Part shown: positions 8,666 through 19,944 of the stretch, one piece after another
Layout: each line of letters starts with the position of its first letter
Numbering within the stretch: the stretch's first letter is position 1
Source of the DNA: an uncultured Coriobacteriaceae bacterium
GTDB lineage: Bacteria; Actinomycetota; Coriobacteriia; Coriobacteriales; Coriobacteriaceae
Direction: 5' to 3'
DNA length: 64,000 nt
NCBI GenBank assembly: GCA_944321435.1
Contig: CALULH010000006.1
Location: 90,024 to 154,023 of the forward strand
Position numbers and translations under genes: made by a program
Notes under the pieces: model-generated
Seen by the model: only the letters and a program-made list of their open reading frames with translations
Databases searched by the model: none
What the model was told of the DNA's origin: nothing

Positions 8666-9369
8666 CAGCGCTCGCCCCCTTCCCCGGGCGCGGCGGAGAC
8701 GTCCGCAGGCGCTGATACCGCCGTGCCTGCGGAGGGACCCTGGGCGGCCAACGCAGCTGCGCCCTTATCGCCCTTGCCATCCTTGTCGGACTCCAGCTCT
8801 TTGAGGTTGGCGTACGAGCGGGCGAGAAGATCGGCAAACTGCCCGCGCTCGGCGGGCGAGAAGCCCGCGAGCATGGTTTCGGCCAGCTCCGCACAGAGGA
8901 CATCCCACGCTGCCACGGTCTGCTTGCCGAAGTCCGTGAGCTCCACGGCCTTGGCACGACGGTCGGTTGCGTGCGGCGCTGCCTCGATGTAGCCGCCGCG
9001 CTTGAGCGCGTCGATCATGCGCGAGATGGCCGCCGGATCCAGGTCGAAGTACTGCGCCAGCTGGCTTTGCGTGCTGGTGCCGTATACCGCCAGGTACGAG
9101 AGCACCTTGGGCTGGCCCACCCCTAAACTCACCCGGTCGTTGCGGAACAGGTAGCGCCGCTGCGCATGGAACAGGCGGTACACCAGCGCGTGCAGGTCAA
9201 AGAGCGCCGCTCCGGCGCCGGGAGCCACATCCCCCGCTGCCGGGAGCTGGGGCCACAGCGGGACGGCGCCGGCCGACGGCGCGCCAGGCTCCGCGACAAC
9301 CGCAGCGGACGTCGGATCGCCGGTAGCGGTAGCACCCTGATCACAGGGGGCCTCATCCTTCCTATTCAT
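8665..9369 (-). CDS. MarR family transcriptional regulator
   Basis: Predicted repressor of the exporter operon it heads. The winged-helix core lies at about residues 60-195, with LGVGQPKVLSYLAVYG, a recognition helix around QLAQYFDLDPAAISRMIDALKRGG, and the wing ATDRRAKAVELTDFG, which is the typical MarR DRR motif. Both ends carry low-complexity Ala/Gly/Pro extensions of about 50 and 40 residues not found in short MarR proteins. AGGAGG lies 5 bases before the ATG. Two TTGATATATCA palindromes just upstream are likely its own operator. Inducers may be toxic amphipathic compounds; this is inference from the family. Confidence 0.87.
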   Translation of the reverse strand: MNRKDEAPCDQGATATGDPTSAAVVAEPGAPSAGAVPLWPQLPAAGDVAPGAGAALFDLHALVYRLFHAQRRYLFRNDRVSLGVGQPKVLSYLAVYGTSTQSQLAQYFDLDPAAISRMIDALKRGGYIEAAPHATDRRAKAVELTDFGKQTVAAWDVLCAELAETMLAGFSPAERGQFADLLARSYANLKELESDKDGKGDKGAAALAAQGPSAGTAVSAPADVSAAPGEGGER

Positions 9370-9386
9370 CTCATCCTCCTCATTAG

Positions 9387-9413
9387 TTGATATATCAATA
9401 GTTGATATATCAT
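9387..9413. promoter_or_regulatory. Double palindromic operator for the MarR regulator
   Basis: Two near-identical sites, TTGATATATCAA (9387-9398) and TTGATATATCAT (9402-9413), are spaced 15 bases start to start and lie 18-44 bases upstream of the MarR start codon. They are AT-rich in a GC-rich genome and symmetrical, as MarR operators are. Autoregulation is inferred. Confidence 0.72.
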
Positions 9414-9489
9414 GTAATAGAAGGATACAGAGCCGCTGTCAAGAACCAGATAGGTCCTTACCGAATCTTTACGATTCCCTAACAGAGAC

Positions 9490-9518
9490 TTGACTAAAGC
9501 GCGGTAAGAATGTAGATG
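9490..9518 (+). promoter_or_regulatory. Possible sigma-70 type promoter
   Basis: TTGACT, a 17-base spacer and TAGATG stand 33 bases upstream of the small membrane protein start at 9551. The -35 match is good and the -10 match moderate. Confidence 0.4.
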
Positions 9519-9550
9519 AATGCATATCTTGAAATGAGGAGGAGGCAGCC

Positions 9551-9808
9551 ATGCATGTGTACAACGGCCTCACCAGTCAGCACGAGAGCGAGTTCACCGG
9601 CATCAAGGGGCTGATCCTGCGCTACACGGGCACCACCTACGCGCTCATCCTCCTGAGCCTCTTCATCAAGGCGCTCACCTTCGGCATCGGCGCACCGTTG
9701 GCAGGGCCTTTGAACGTGGCGTCCGCCGTAGTGATGATCGCCGCGTTTGTAACCTTCCCCCTGCGCCGTCACTGGCGCAAACAGCAAGAGAGCGTTTCCG
9801 CAGCGTAG
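9551..9808 (+). CDS. Small two-helix membrane protein, unknown function
   Basis: An 85-residue protein I cannot assign to a family. Residues 24-42 (LILRYTGTTYALILLSLFI) and 49-72 are hydrophobic and could form two membrane helices. The C-terminus is basic (RRHWRKQQ) and probably cytoplasmic. A run of G and A (GAGGAGGAGG) directly before the ATG is a strong ribosome site, and a plausible promoter lies upstream, so I take it as a real monocistronic gene. It is transcribed away from the MarR gene and towards ligA. Confidence 0.62.
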   Translation: MHVYNGLTSQHESEFTGIKGLILRYTGTTYALILLSLFIKALTFGIGAPLAGPLNVASAVVMIAAFVTFPLRRHWRKQQESVSAA

Positions 9809-9921
9809 CGGTATCAATCTTCAGATTTTGCAACACCTCCGGCACGGGGGCGCGGCCGCCCCTTACGCACGGCGAGCCCCGAGGCGCCAGCAGCATCCAC
9901 CGCGCATCGCCTTACTGAAAA

Positions 9922-9957
9922 ACAGCCTTTACGAGCCAGCGCGTTCGTAAAGGCTGT
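9922..9957 (-). terminator. Terminator of ligA
   Basis: A 13-bp perfect stem, ACAGCCTTTACGA / TCGTAAAGGCTGT, is followed on the minus strand by TTTTC. It lies about 90 bases after the ligA stop and may also end the convergent small gene. Confidence 0.75.
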
Positions 9958-10047
9958 CTCGCTATGTACGGCGGCATGCGCTTTGCAAACCGCACGCCCC
10001 CTTGCCCCCTTGGTCGATGCGCCCGGATCGCGCGCTTTATCGAGGGC

Positions 10048-12648
<2,601 letters not shown>

Positions 12649-12671
12649 TCACCCCGTGGAGGCACGCGGGC

Positions 12672-12884
12672 CTACTTGCCCTCGTCCTCCTCGATGGCGG
12701 CGTCGATAACCGCGCGATAGGCAGCCTGCTCGGCCTCCTTGATGCGCAGCTTCTCAGCCCAGGCATCCATGGGATGGGTGCCCCAGACCTCGGCGAACGC
12801 CTTGGCGCCCACAAAGGCCAAACCTGCGACGACCGCGATGAGGCCCACGAGGATCGCCGGAACGACAACGTAGATCATGCGCAA
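12672..12884 (-). CDS. Small single-helix membrane protein at the rnfB position
   Basis: A 70-residue protein encoded 6 bases after rnfA. Residues 4-31 form one membrane helix (VVVPAILVGLIAVVAGLAFV); the rest is charged and helical (EKLRIKEAEQAAYRAVIDAAIEE). In most rnf operons this place holds RnfB, which starts with one membrane helix but then carries Cys motifs for iron-sulfur clusters. This product has no cysteine at all. It may be a shortened RnfB anchor or a separate small subunit. The downstream terminator leaves no room for a longer gene. Confidence 0.65.
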   Translation of the reverse strand: MRMIYVVVPAILVGLIAVVAGLAFVGAKAFAEVWGTHPMDAWAEKLRIKEAEQAAYRAVIDAAIEEDEGK

Positions 12885-12890
12885 TCCTCC

Positions 12891-13481
12891 TTACACGAAC
12901 AGACCAGACACGGCGCCGTTGATACCCACGAAGGCCAGCGCCATGAGCGCGGCGGTGAGCACCGAGATGGGCAGACCGCGCAGCGCAGCGGGCACCTGGG
13001 CGTCGTTGACGCGCCCGCGCAGCGTGGCGAAGAGCACCACGGCGATAAACGCGCCCAGACCGGCGCCGATGGCGGTGCCGGCACCCACATCAAAGGTGCA
13101 GTCCGCCTCGGCGATGGAAAGCGGGCAGGCAAGGAGGCACGCGTTCAGCGCAATGGCCGTGCAGATGACCATGGCGTCGCGGCGCTCCTCAAGCGGCTTC
13201 TTCGCAGCGAGCATGCCGCCTACGAGGAACACCACGGCAGAGGCCACCATGAGATACACGATGGGAGCCAGGTAGGAGATCCCCCACGGCTGCAGCAGCA
13301 GGTAGTACAGGGGCCAGCCCAGGATGCCCGATACGGCGGTAGCTCCCCAAAGGCCCAGGCCGAAACGCACGGACTCCTCCGGGCGCAGCGCGAGCACCAT
13401 GACGCTCGCCATGCCCACCAACTGCACGAAGACCAGGTTGTTGTCGAGCGCGGCGGTGAAAAGCGCGTTCAGGAACTCCAT
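12891..13481 (-). CDS. rnfA: Rnf electron transport complex subunit A
   Basis: Integral membrane subunit of the Rnf complex (ferredoxin:NAD+ oxidoreductase that pumps Na+ or H+). The 196-residue protein is almost wholly hydrophobic, with about six membrane segments, and starts with the family-typical FLNALFTAALDNNLVFVQLVG. Conserved Cys residues occur within helices (NACLLACPL), as expected for the intramembrane iron centre shared by RnfA and RnfE. Its ATG overlaps the rnfE stop (TAATG). Confidence 0.92.
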   Translation of the reverse strand: MEFLNALFTAALDNNLVFVQLVGMASVMVLALRPEESVRFGLGLWGATAVSGILGWPLYYLLLQPWGISYLAPIVYLMVASAVVFLVGGMLAAKKPLEERRDAMVICTAIALNACLLACPLSIAEADCTFDVGAGTAIGAGLGAFIAVVLFATLRGRVNDAQVPAALRGLPISVLTAALMALAFVGINGAVSGLFV

Positions 13482-14128
13482 TACTCCTCACCTCCGTCAG
13501 ATGCGGCGGACGCCTTGAACAGGCCGCCCTCCAGGCTCTGCACGAACACGGCAACCAGCGTGAGCACCAGCAGCGATCCGGCAGGCTTTCCGAAGACGGC
13601 AACCGGCGTCTCGGCGAGCTCGGTCATGGTCAGGCCGAAGATCTCGCCGGTGGCGAGCATGCCGTTAACAAGGCCGGTGAACGTAAGCGTGGCGAGCACG
13701 GCGACCGCGCCCAGAACGCCCGTCGCAACGCCGCCCTTGGCGGGTACAACCACCATGTCGCTCTTGGCCACGAAGGTCATGGCGAGGGCGTTGGTGGCGG
13801 CCAGCGGCAGGTACATGCCCAGGGCAACCTGGACTGCGGGGTCGATCAGATAGACGGCCAGGTCGAGCAGCGCAACCACGGCGGCGCTGATCATGAGCGC
13901 CACGGGAATGCGCGTGACCCAGTTGGTCAAACGGTTGATGAGCGGCATGGCAAGGGCCATGACCACAATCGCAACAGCGGAGACAGCGCCGATCGCAAAG
14001 CCCTGCTCGAGCGTGTTGGCCACCGCAAGGCCCGGAAGCGAGCCCGCGACGACCAGGAACACCGGACTCGAGAGGGTCTTCTCAAGGCGCGCCTGGCGCT
14101 GTGCCGCAATGTAGGGGTGCAACGCCAT
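13481..14128 (-). CDS. rnfE: Rnf electron transport complex subunit E
   Basis: Second RnfA/E-type membrane subunit, 215 residues with about six helices. RnfA and RnfE form the antiparallel pair at the heart of the complex. The chosen ATG at 14128 (MALHPY) has GGGAGG upstream; the open frame extends to 14176 inside rnfG and is unlikely to be used. NTLEQGFAIG and LINRLTNWVTRIPVALMIS resemble the family. I do not see the usual paired Cys of RnfE in its first helices, so iron binding here would differ from the model. Confidence 0.85.
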   Translation of the reverse strand: MALHPYIAAQRQARLEKTLSSPVFLVVAGSLPGLAVANTLEQGFAIGAVSAVAIVVMALAMPLINRLTNWVTRIPVALMISAAVVALLDLAVYLIDPAVQVALGMYLPLAATNALAMTFVAKSDMVVVPAKGGVATGVLGAVAVLATLTFTGLVNGMLATGEIFGLTMTELAETPVAVFGKPAGSLLVLTLVAVFVQSLEGGLFKASAASDGGEE

Positions 14129-14129
14129 G

Positions 14130-14702
14130 TTAGTTCCCTCCCAACTGCTGATAAGCCTGAATGGCGATGTTGACATCCTCGATCACCGCGGTGGAGGTGA
14201 AGGTGGCGCCGGACACGCCGTCCACATGGGCCGCGTCGCCGGTGGCGTCCTCGATAGTGACGCCGGTATCGGTCGCGGTACCCGCGAAGCTGGCCAAGTA
14301 ATCCTCGGCCAGGGCGTTGGTGCCGATGCCGTCGGTCTCGGAGTGGCTTACGATCTGCACACCCACCACGCCGGTGGAGTCGATACCCACCATGAGGCGC
14401 ACGAGACCGGCATAGCCCTGGCTCTCGACCTCGAAAACGTATCCGCCGGTATCGGCCTGGTAAACGGAGACGAGGCCCTCGATGTCGGGGGCGGAGACGC
14501 TGGTGAACGAACCGGCGTCGGGGAACAGAAGCGCGCGCTGCTCGCCGCCCTGGGCCTGCTCAAGGCGAGCGTCGGCCTCGGTCAGGGCGTCGGTTGCCGC
14601 GAAGCGGGCACCGGAGACAACGAGCGTGCAGACGACCGCGACGACGAGCACCGCGAGAAACGAGTACCCGAAACGGTCGCGACGGGGTTTAGGCGAGGGC
14701 AC
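14130..14702 (-). CDS. rnfG: Rnf electron transport complex subunit G (covalent FMN)
   Basis: Membrane-anchored flavoprotein of the Rnf complex. One N-terminal membrane helix (FLAVLVVAVVCTLVVSGA) is followed by an extracytoplasmic FMN-binding domain. SGATFTST near the C-terminus is the S(T)GAT-x-T site at which FMN is linked to Thr. I chose GTG 14702 because GGGAGG lies 6 bases upstream; the frame is also open to a GTG at 14732. The start lies 14 bases inside the rnfD end, so the two are translationally coupled. Confidence 0.9.
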   Translation of the reverse strand: MPSPKPRRDRFGYSFLAVLVVAVVCTLVVSGARFAATDALTEADARLEQAQGGEQRALLFPDAGSFTSVSAPDIEGLVSVYQADTGGYVFEVESQGYAGLVRLMVGIDSTGVVGVQIVSHSETDGIGTNALAEDYLASFAGTATDTGVTIEDATGDAAHVDGVSGATFTSTAVIEDVNIAIQAYQQLGGN

Positions 14703-15621
14703 GCTTAACACCTCCCTCAGGCTTGGGAGCACAGAGCTTGTCGATCAGCGGAACGAGCATGTTCATGAACAGGATGGAGTAGGCAACGCCCTCCGGAGCG
14801 CTCGCGAAGAAGCGCACGAAGGAGGTGATGAGGCCGCACCCCACGCCGAACACAACCTTGCCGGTCTGCGTCATGGGCGTGGTGGTGTAGTCGGTGGCCA
14901 TGAAGAAGGCGCCCAGCGCAAGACCGCCGGAGAGCAACTGCGCCAGCACGTCGTTGCCGGTGATGAGGCTCATGACCGCCACAACGCCGACGAACGGAAG
15001 CGTGGCCCAGGCGTCGACGATCCTCATGACGAGCAGGAACACATAACCGATGAGGAGCGTGATGATGCAGGTCTCGCCCAGCGCGCCCGCATGGTTGCCC
15101 AGAAGCAGGTCAAGATAGCTATGGTTGAAGGTGCCCGCCGTCATCTCGGCCAGCGGAGTTGCCCCGGTGATGGCGTCAAGCGGCGTGCCCTCGGGCGCGG
15201 GATAGCTGCCCAGCGCCGACGGGAAGGCCACCATCAGGAAGATGCGGCCGGCCACCGCCGGGTTGAACACGTTGCAACCGATACCACCGAAGAGCATCTT
15301 GACCACCACGATGGCGAATGCGGTACCCAGGGCCGCGATCCAGAAGGGGCAGTCGGCCGGCAGGGTCATGGCGAGCAGCATGGCCGTGACCACGCACGAG
15401 AAATCGTCCGCCGTGGACGGACGACGCTGGATGAGGCAGCACAGGTGCTCGCACACGAGCGCCGTGGCGATGCACGCCAGAACCAGGATGGGCGCGCCCA
15501 GACCGTAGAGCACCGTTGCGGCGATCACGGTCGGCAGCAGGGCCAGGCACACGCACCCCATGATCTTGGGAGTGGAGTCCTTCCCCATGAAATGGGGGGA
15601 GCCCTCGACGATGAGCTTCAT
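14689..15621 (-). CDS. rnfD: Rnf electron transport complex subunit D (covalent FMN)
   Basis: Membrane subunit with about eight to ten helices, 310 residues, the normal size. It carries the periplasmic-loop FMN site ITGATPL near residue 150, where Thr binds FMN by a phosphoester bond in RnfD/NqrB proteins. GCNVFNPAVAGRIF is a typical RnfD stretch. It follows rnfC by one base, in the order C-D-G-E-A. Confidence 0.93.
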   Translation of the reverse strand: MKLIVEGSPHFMGKDSTPKIMGCVCLALLPTVIAATVLYGLGAPILVLACIATALVCEHLCCLIQRRPSTADDFSCVVTAMLLAMTLPADCPFWIAALGTAFAIVVVKMLFGGIGCNVFNPAVAGRIFLMVAFPSALGSYPAPEGTPLDAITGATPLAEMTAGTFNHSYLDLLLGNHAGALGETCIITLLIGYVFLLVMRIVDAWATLPFVGVVAVMSLITGNDVLAQLLSGGLALGAFFMATDYTTTPMTQTGKVVFGVGCGLITSFVRFFASAPEGVAYSILFMNMLVPLIDKLCAPKPEGGVKRALA

Positions 15622-15622
15622 G

Positions 15623-16963
15623 CTACTTACCTCCCTTCGCTTCGTCGGCCAGGCGACGCGTCTCGGTGCGGTAGAACGCCTTGCCGTTGCGGATGGAATC
15701 GTTGATGCGGCGATGCGCCGGGCACGCGTACGTGCACGAGCCGCAGTCCATGCAGTTCATAACGCCCAGCTCGTCGAGCGCCAGCAGGTTCTTGTTGGCA
15801 GAGGCAACCGCCAGGCCCGTCGGGTTCAGGCTCAAGGGACAAGCGCGCACGCAGCGGCCGCACTTGATGCACGGCGTCGCCTCGGGCAGCACCGCTAGAT
15901 CGTCCCAGCACAGGATGGCGTTGTTTGCCTTGAGGACCGGGCAGTCGAGGCTGGAGATGGCGCGCCCCATCATGGGACCGCCCATAAGCACCTTCTTGGG
16001 ATCCTTGACCAGGCCGCCCGCCGCCTCGATGACGTCGCGCACGTTCATGCCGATCGGCACGCGGTAGTTGCCCGGGTTCTTCACGCAGTCGCCCGCGACG
16101 GTGATGGTCTTGCGCACCAACGGCTCGCCGTAGCGGAAGTACTCCTCCACGCGCGAAACCGAGGTCACGTTCATCACAAGGCAGCCCGCGTCCACAGGCA
16201 GGCCGCCCGCGGGAACCGCGCGGCCCGTAGTCGCCATAATGAGGACCTTCTCGCCGCCGGCGGGGTACTTGGTGGGAACCGCCATGACCTCGACCTTGTC
16301 GCCCACGCCCTTCTCGGCGATGGTCTTGTTGAGCAGCTCGACGGCCTCGGGCTTGTTGTCCTCGATGCCGATAACCGCACCCGGGATCTCAAGCGCCTCG
16401 ATGATGCGGGAGCAGCCGTCGATGATGCGGCCGGGATGCTCCATCATCTGACGGAAATCCGAGGTGATGAACGGCTCGCACTCCATGCCGTTGACCACCA
16501 GGTAGTCGAACTTCTTGCCCTCGGGCGCCTTCATCTTGAACCACGTGGGGAACGAGGCGCCGCCCAGGCCCACCACGCCGGAAGCGCGCACGCAGTCGAT
16601 GAACTCGTCCTTCGTGCTGTAGCTGGGCTTGACGATGGACGGATCCTGCTCCATCTTGCCGTCGCCCTCGATCTCGACCACGGGCGCGGTCTGGCCGGTG
16701 GGCAGCTGCTCGGTGGCGACCGAGGTCACCGTGCCGGAGATGCTGGCGTGGATGGGCGCGCACAGGCCCGTTCCATCGCCGATCAGCGTTCCCACGTAAA
16801 CGTGGTCGCCCACGGAGACACAAGGCGTGCACGGCGCGCCGATGTGCATGTTCAGCGGAATGCGCACCTGCTGGGGCGGCTCAACATACACAACGGGGCA
16901 GTCGCGCGTGTCCTTGTGCTGCGGCGGATGAACTCCGCCCTTTGTCTTGTGCAGCGAGAACAT
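15623..16963 (-). CDS. rnfC: Rnf electron transport complex subunit C (NADH/FMN, two 4Fe-4S)
   Basis: Peripheral subunit that passes electrons to NAD+. The 446-residue protein has an N-terminal barrel-like region, the NADH/FMN Rossmann-like domain (GLGGASFPTWFKM, GMECEPFITSDFR), an SLBB-type segment (YRVPIGMNVRDVIEAAGG) and two 4Fe-4S motifs, CIKCGRCVRACP and CMDCGSCTYACP, near residues 365-415. It is the first gene of the operon, so the promoter should lie in 16964-17200. Confidence 0.94.
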   Translation of the reverse strand: MFSLHKTKGGVHPPQHKDTRDCPVVYVEPPQQVRIPLNMHIGAPCTPCVSVGDHVYVGTLIGDGTGLCAPIHASISGTVTSVATEQLPTGQTAPVVEIEGDGKMEQDPSIVKPSYSTKDEFIDCVRASGVVGLGGASFPTWFKMKAPEGKKFDYLVVNGMECEPFITSDFRQMMEHPGRIIDGCSRIIEALEIPGAVIGIEDNKPEAVELLNKTIAEKGVGDKVEVMAVPTKYPAGGEKVLIMATTGRAVPAGGLPVDAGCLVMNVTSVSRVEEYFRYGEPLVRKTITVAGDCVKNPGNYRVPIGMNVRDVIEAAGGLVKDPKKVLMGGPMMGRAISSLDCPVLKANNAILCWDDLAVLPEATPCIKCGRCVRACPLSLNPTGLAVASANKNLLALDELGVMNCMDCGSCTYACPAHRRINDSIRNGKAFYRTETRRLADEAKGGK

Positions 16964-17281
16964 GTACTCCCCTTACCGTTACTACTACAACGATGCCGTT
17001 GCGCCGGCGCAGATGCAGGTTGGCGAACACCCTGACCCCTTGTCGGCGAGACACAAAAACACCAGATATCGAGTTTACAAGTTTTTCATAGCTTCTGCAT
17101 CTGACAATTGCGTTTTTGCGTCCGACATGGCCCGCTGAGCTGCGGTTTTATATTCATTTGAGAATAATAACGCCGTATGAAGGCCGCTCGTCGAGGCTGG
17201 TTTCGATATGAAAAAGCCCTCCCCGAAGGGAGGGCTCGAAGAAGAAGGACAGGTTACGCTTCGCCCGAAGGGGGGGTTTGA
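16964..17281. other. Leader region of the rnf operon
   Basis: About 318 bases between the htrA stop and the rnfC start, with no gene. Bases 17050-17170 are AT-rich (for example TTTTATATTCATTTGAGAA) against the surrounding GC and are the likely promoter region. I could not settle on -35 and -10 boxes. The htrA terminator sits at its left edge near 17215. Confidence 0.5.
17215..17236 (-). terminator. Terminator of the htrA-like gene
   Basis: The 8-bp stem AGCCCTCC / GGAGGGCT with loop CCGAAG is followed on the minus strand by a T-run (complement of AAAAA). It lies 46 bases after the stop codon. Confidence 0.85.
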
Positions 17282-18859
<1,578 letters not shown>

Positions 18860-19047
18860 GTCTGCATCCTCTCAGTATGATGCGCGGGCATCGCTCCTCC
18901 GCAACGCCCGCTTCGTTGGCCTGCCACAGGTATACCCCAATGAAACCCCACGTGATACGTACTTAAGCACGACTTAATAGAGTTCGAGAAGTACCGTTAT
19001 TCTTTTTCAGGTTTGTGGATGACCTTGCTTCAACACCTTACAACCTG

Positions 19048-19160
19048 ACGGAACGGACGGGCATATCGTCCTGGCGCAGTTCTGCAGACGCAGAAGGCCC
19101 CGTTTCCGGGGCCTTCGTCGCGTCGAAGCTGTTTGAGCACAGGGTGATATGCCTGCGCCC
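19048..19160 (+). repeat. Palindromic repeat copy 1
   Basis: First of four related elements. The outer arms GGGCATATCGTCCTGG and CAGGGTGATATGCC enclose a conserved left block (GCGCAGTTCTGCAG), a 9-bp stem GAAGGCCCC / GGGGCCTTC with loop GTTTCC, and a conserved right block (GAAGCTGTTTGAGCAC). It lies between the GlnR-like gene and the htrA-like gene, so it could end transcription of the former. The rest of the 18860-19208 gap shows no gene. Confidence 0.85.
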
Positions 19161-19208
19161 CGCCCGCCAGTGGCGTCTCAACAAGGAGAGAAAGGAGCGC
19201 CTTCTCGC

Positions 19209-19877
19209 CTACTCTTTGAAGAGGTAGCCGACGCCGCGTACGGTGGTTATGTGGGCGGCAATCAGCGGGCCCACCTTGGAGCGGATACGGCGAATATGGA
19301 CGTCGACGGTGCGGGTGCCGCCGCAGTACTCGAATCCCCAGACGCGGTGCAGCAGCACCTCGCGCGAGTAAGCGCGGTTGGGGTGCGTGGCCAGGAAGGC
19401 CAGGAGCGAGTACTCCATAAGCGTGAGGTCCACGGGCTCGTCGTCCAAGTAGACCTGGTAGGTTGCGAGGTTGATGACCAGGTTGTCGATGCGCAGCACG
19501 TCGTCCACAGCGTAGGACTCTTCGTCGCCCAGCAGGCGCTGCGCGCGGGCCACCAACTCGTTCAGGCTGGCCGTCGGGCAGATGAAGTCGGCGCGGGCGT
19601 AGGCGGGCATGTGCAGCGCGGGGAGGCTCTCCTCCTCGACGATGAGGAGCATGGGGATGCTGCCGCGTTTGTCGAGCCACTGCGCCAGCTGCTCGATACG
19701 CTCGTTGCGGATGCCGTCCGCGTCCAGCACCATCAGGTCGAAATCGTGCGAGACGGACGGGGAATCGGGCGTTGCTAGATAGACCTCAACACCCAAGCTC
19801 GCGTTCAGCGAGCGCACAAAGTCATGATAACGGGTTGTACGCGCCATAAAGAGCACGTTCTTCTCAGCCACGGCCAC
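19209..19877 (-). CDS. GlnR-like orphan response regulator (OmpR-type DNA-binding)
   Basis: Residues 1-115 resemble a receiver domain that has lost most of the phosphorylation pocket; one Asp remains in LMVLDADG. About 130-225 is a winged-helix domain with LTLMEYSLLAFLATHPNRAY and GGTRTVDVHIRRIRSK, very close to the DNA-binding part of actinobacterial GlnR, the phosphorylation-independent regulator of nitrogen genes. Its place next to a glutamine synthetase homologue supports that role. Start GTG 19877 is chosen because AGGAGG stands 5 bases upstream; GTG 19883 would lie inside the ribosome site. No partner kinase gene is nearby. The GlnR function is inference. Confidence 0.78.
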   Translation of the reverse strand: MAVAEKNVLFMARTTRYHDFVRSLNASLGVEVYLATPDSPSVSHDFDLMVLDADGIRNERIEQLAQWLDKRGSIPMLLIVEEESLPALHMPAYARADFICPTASLNELVARAQRLLGDEESYAVDDVLRIDNLVINLATYQVYLDDEPVDLTLMEYSLLAFLATHPNRAYSREVLLHRVWGFEYCGGTRTVDVHIRRIRSKVGPLIAAHITTVRGVGYLFKE

Positions 19878-19944
19878 ATGCACCTCCTCGGCAAAAGATG
19901 GCTTTTAGGATACCAAACAAGTTATTTTTATATCTGAAAAAGCC

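Noticed and set aside
16964..17210. Riboswitch in the rnf leader
   Set aside because: No FMN or other riboswitch consensus was recognised; only an AT-rich stretch.
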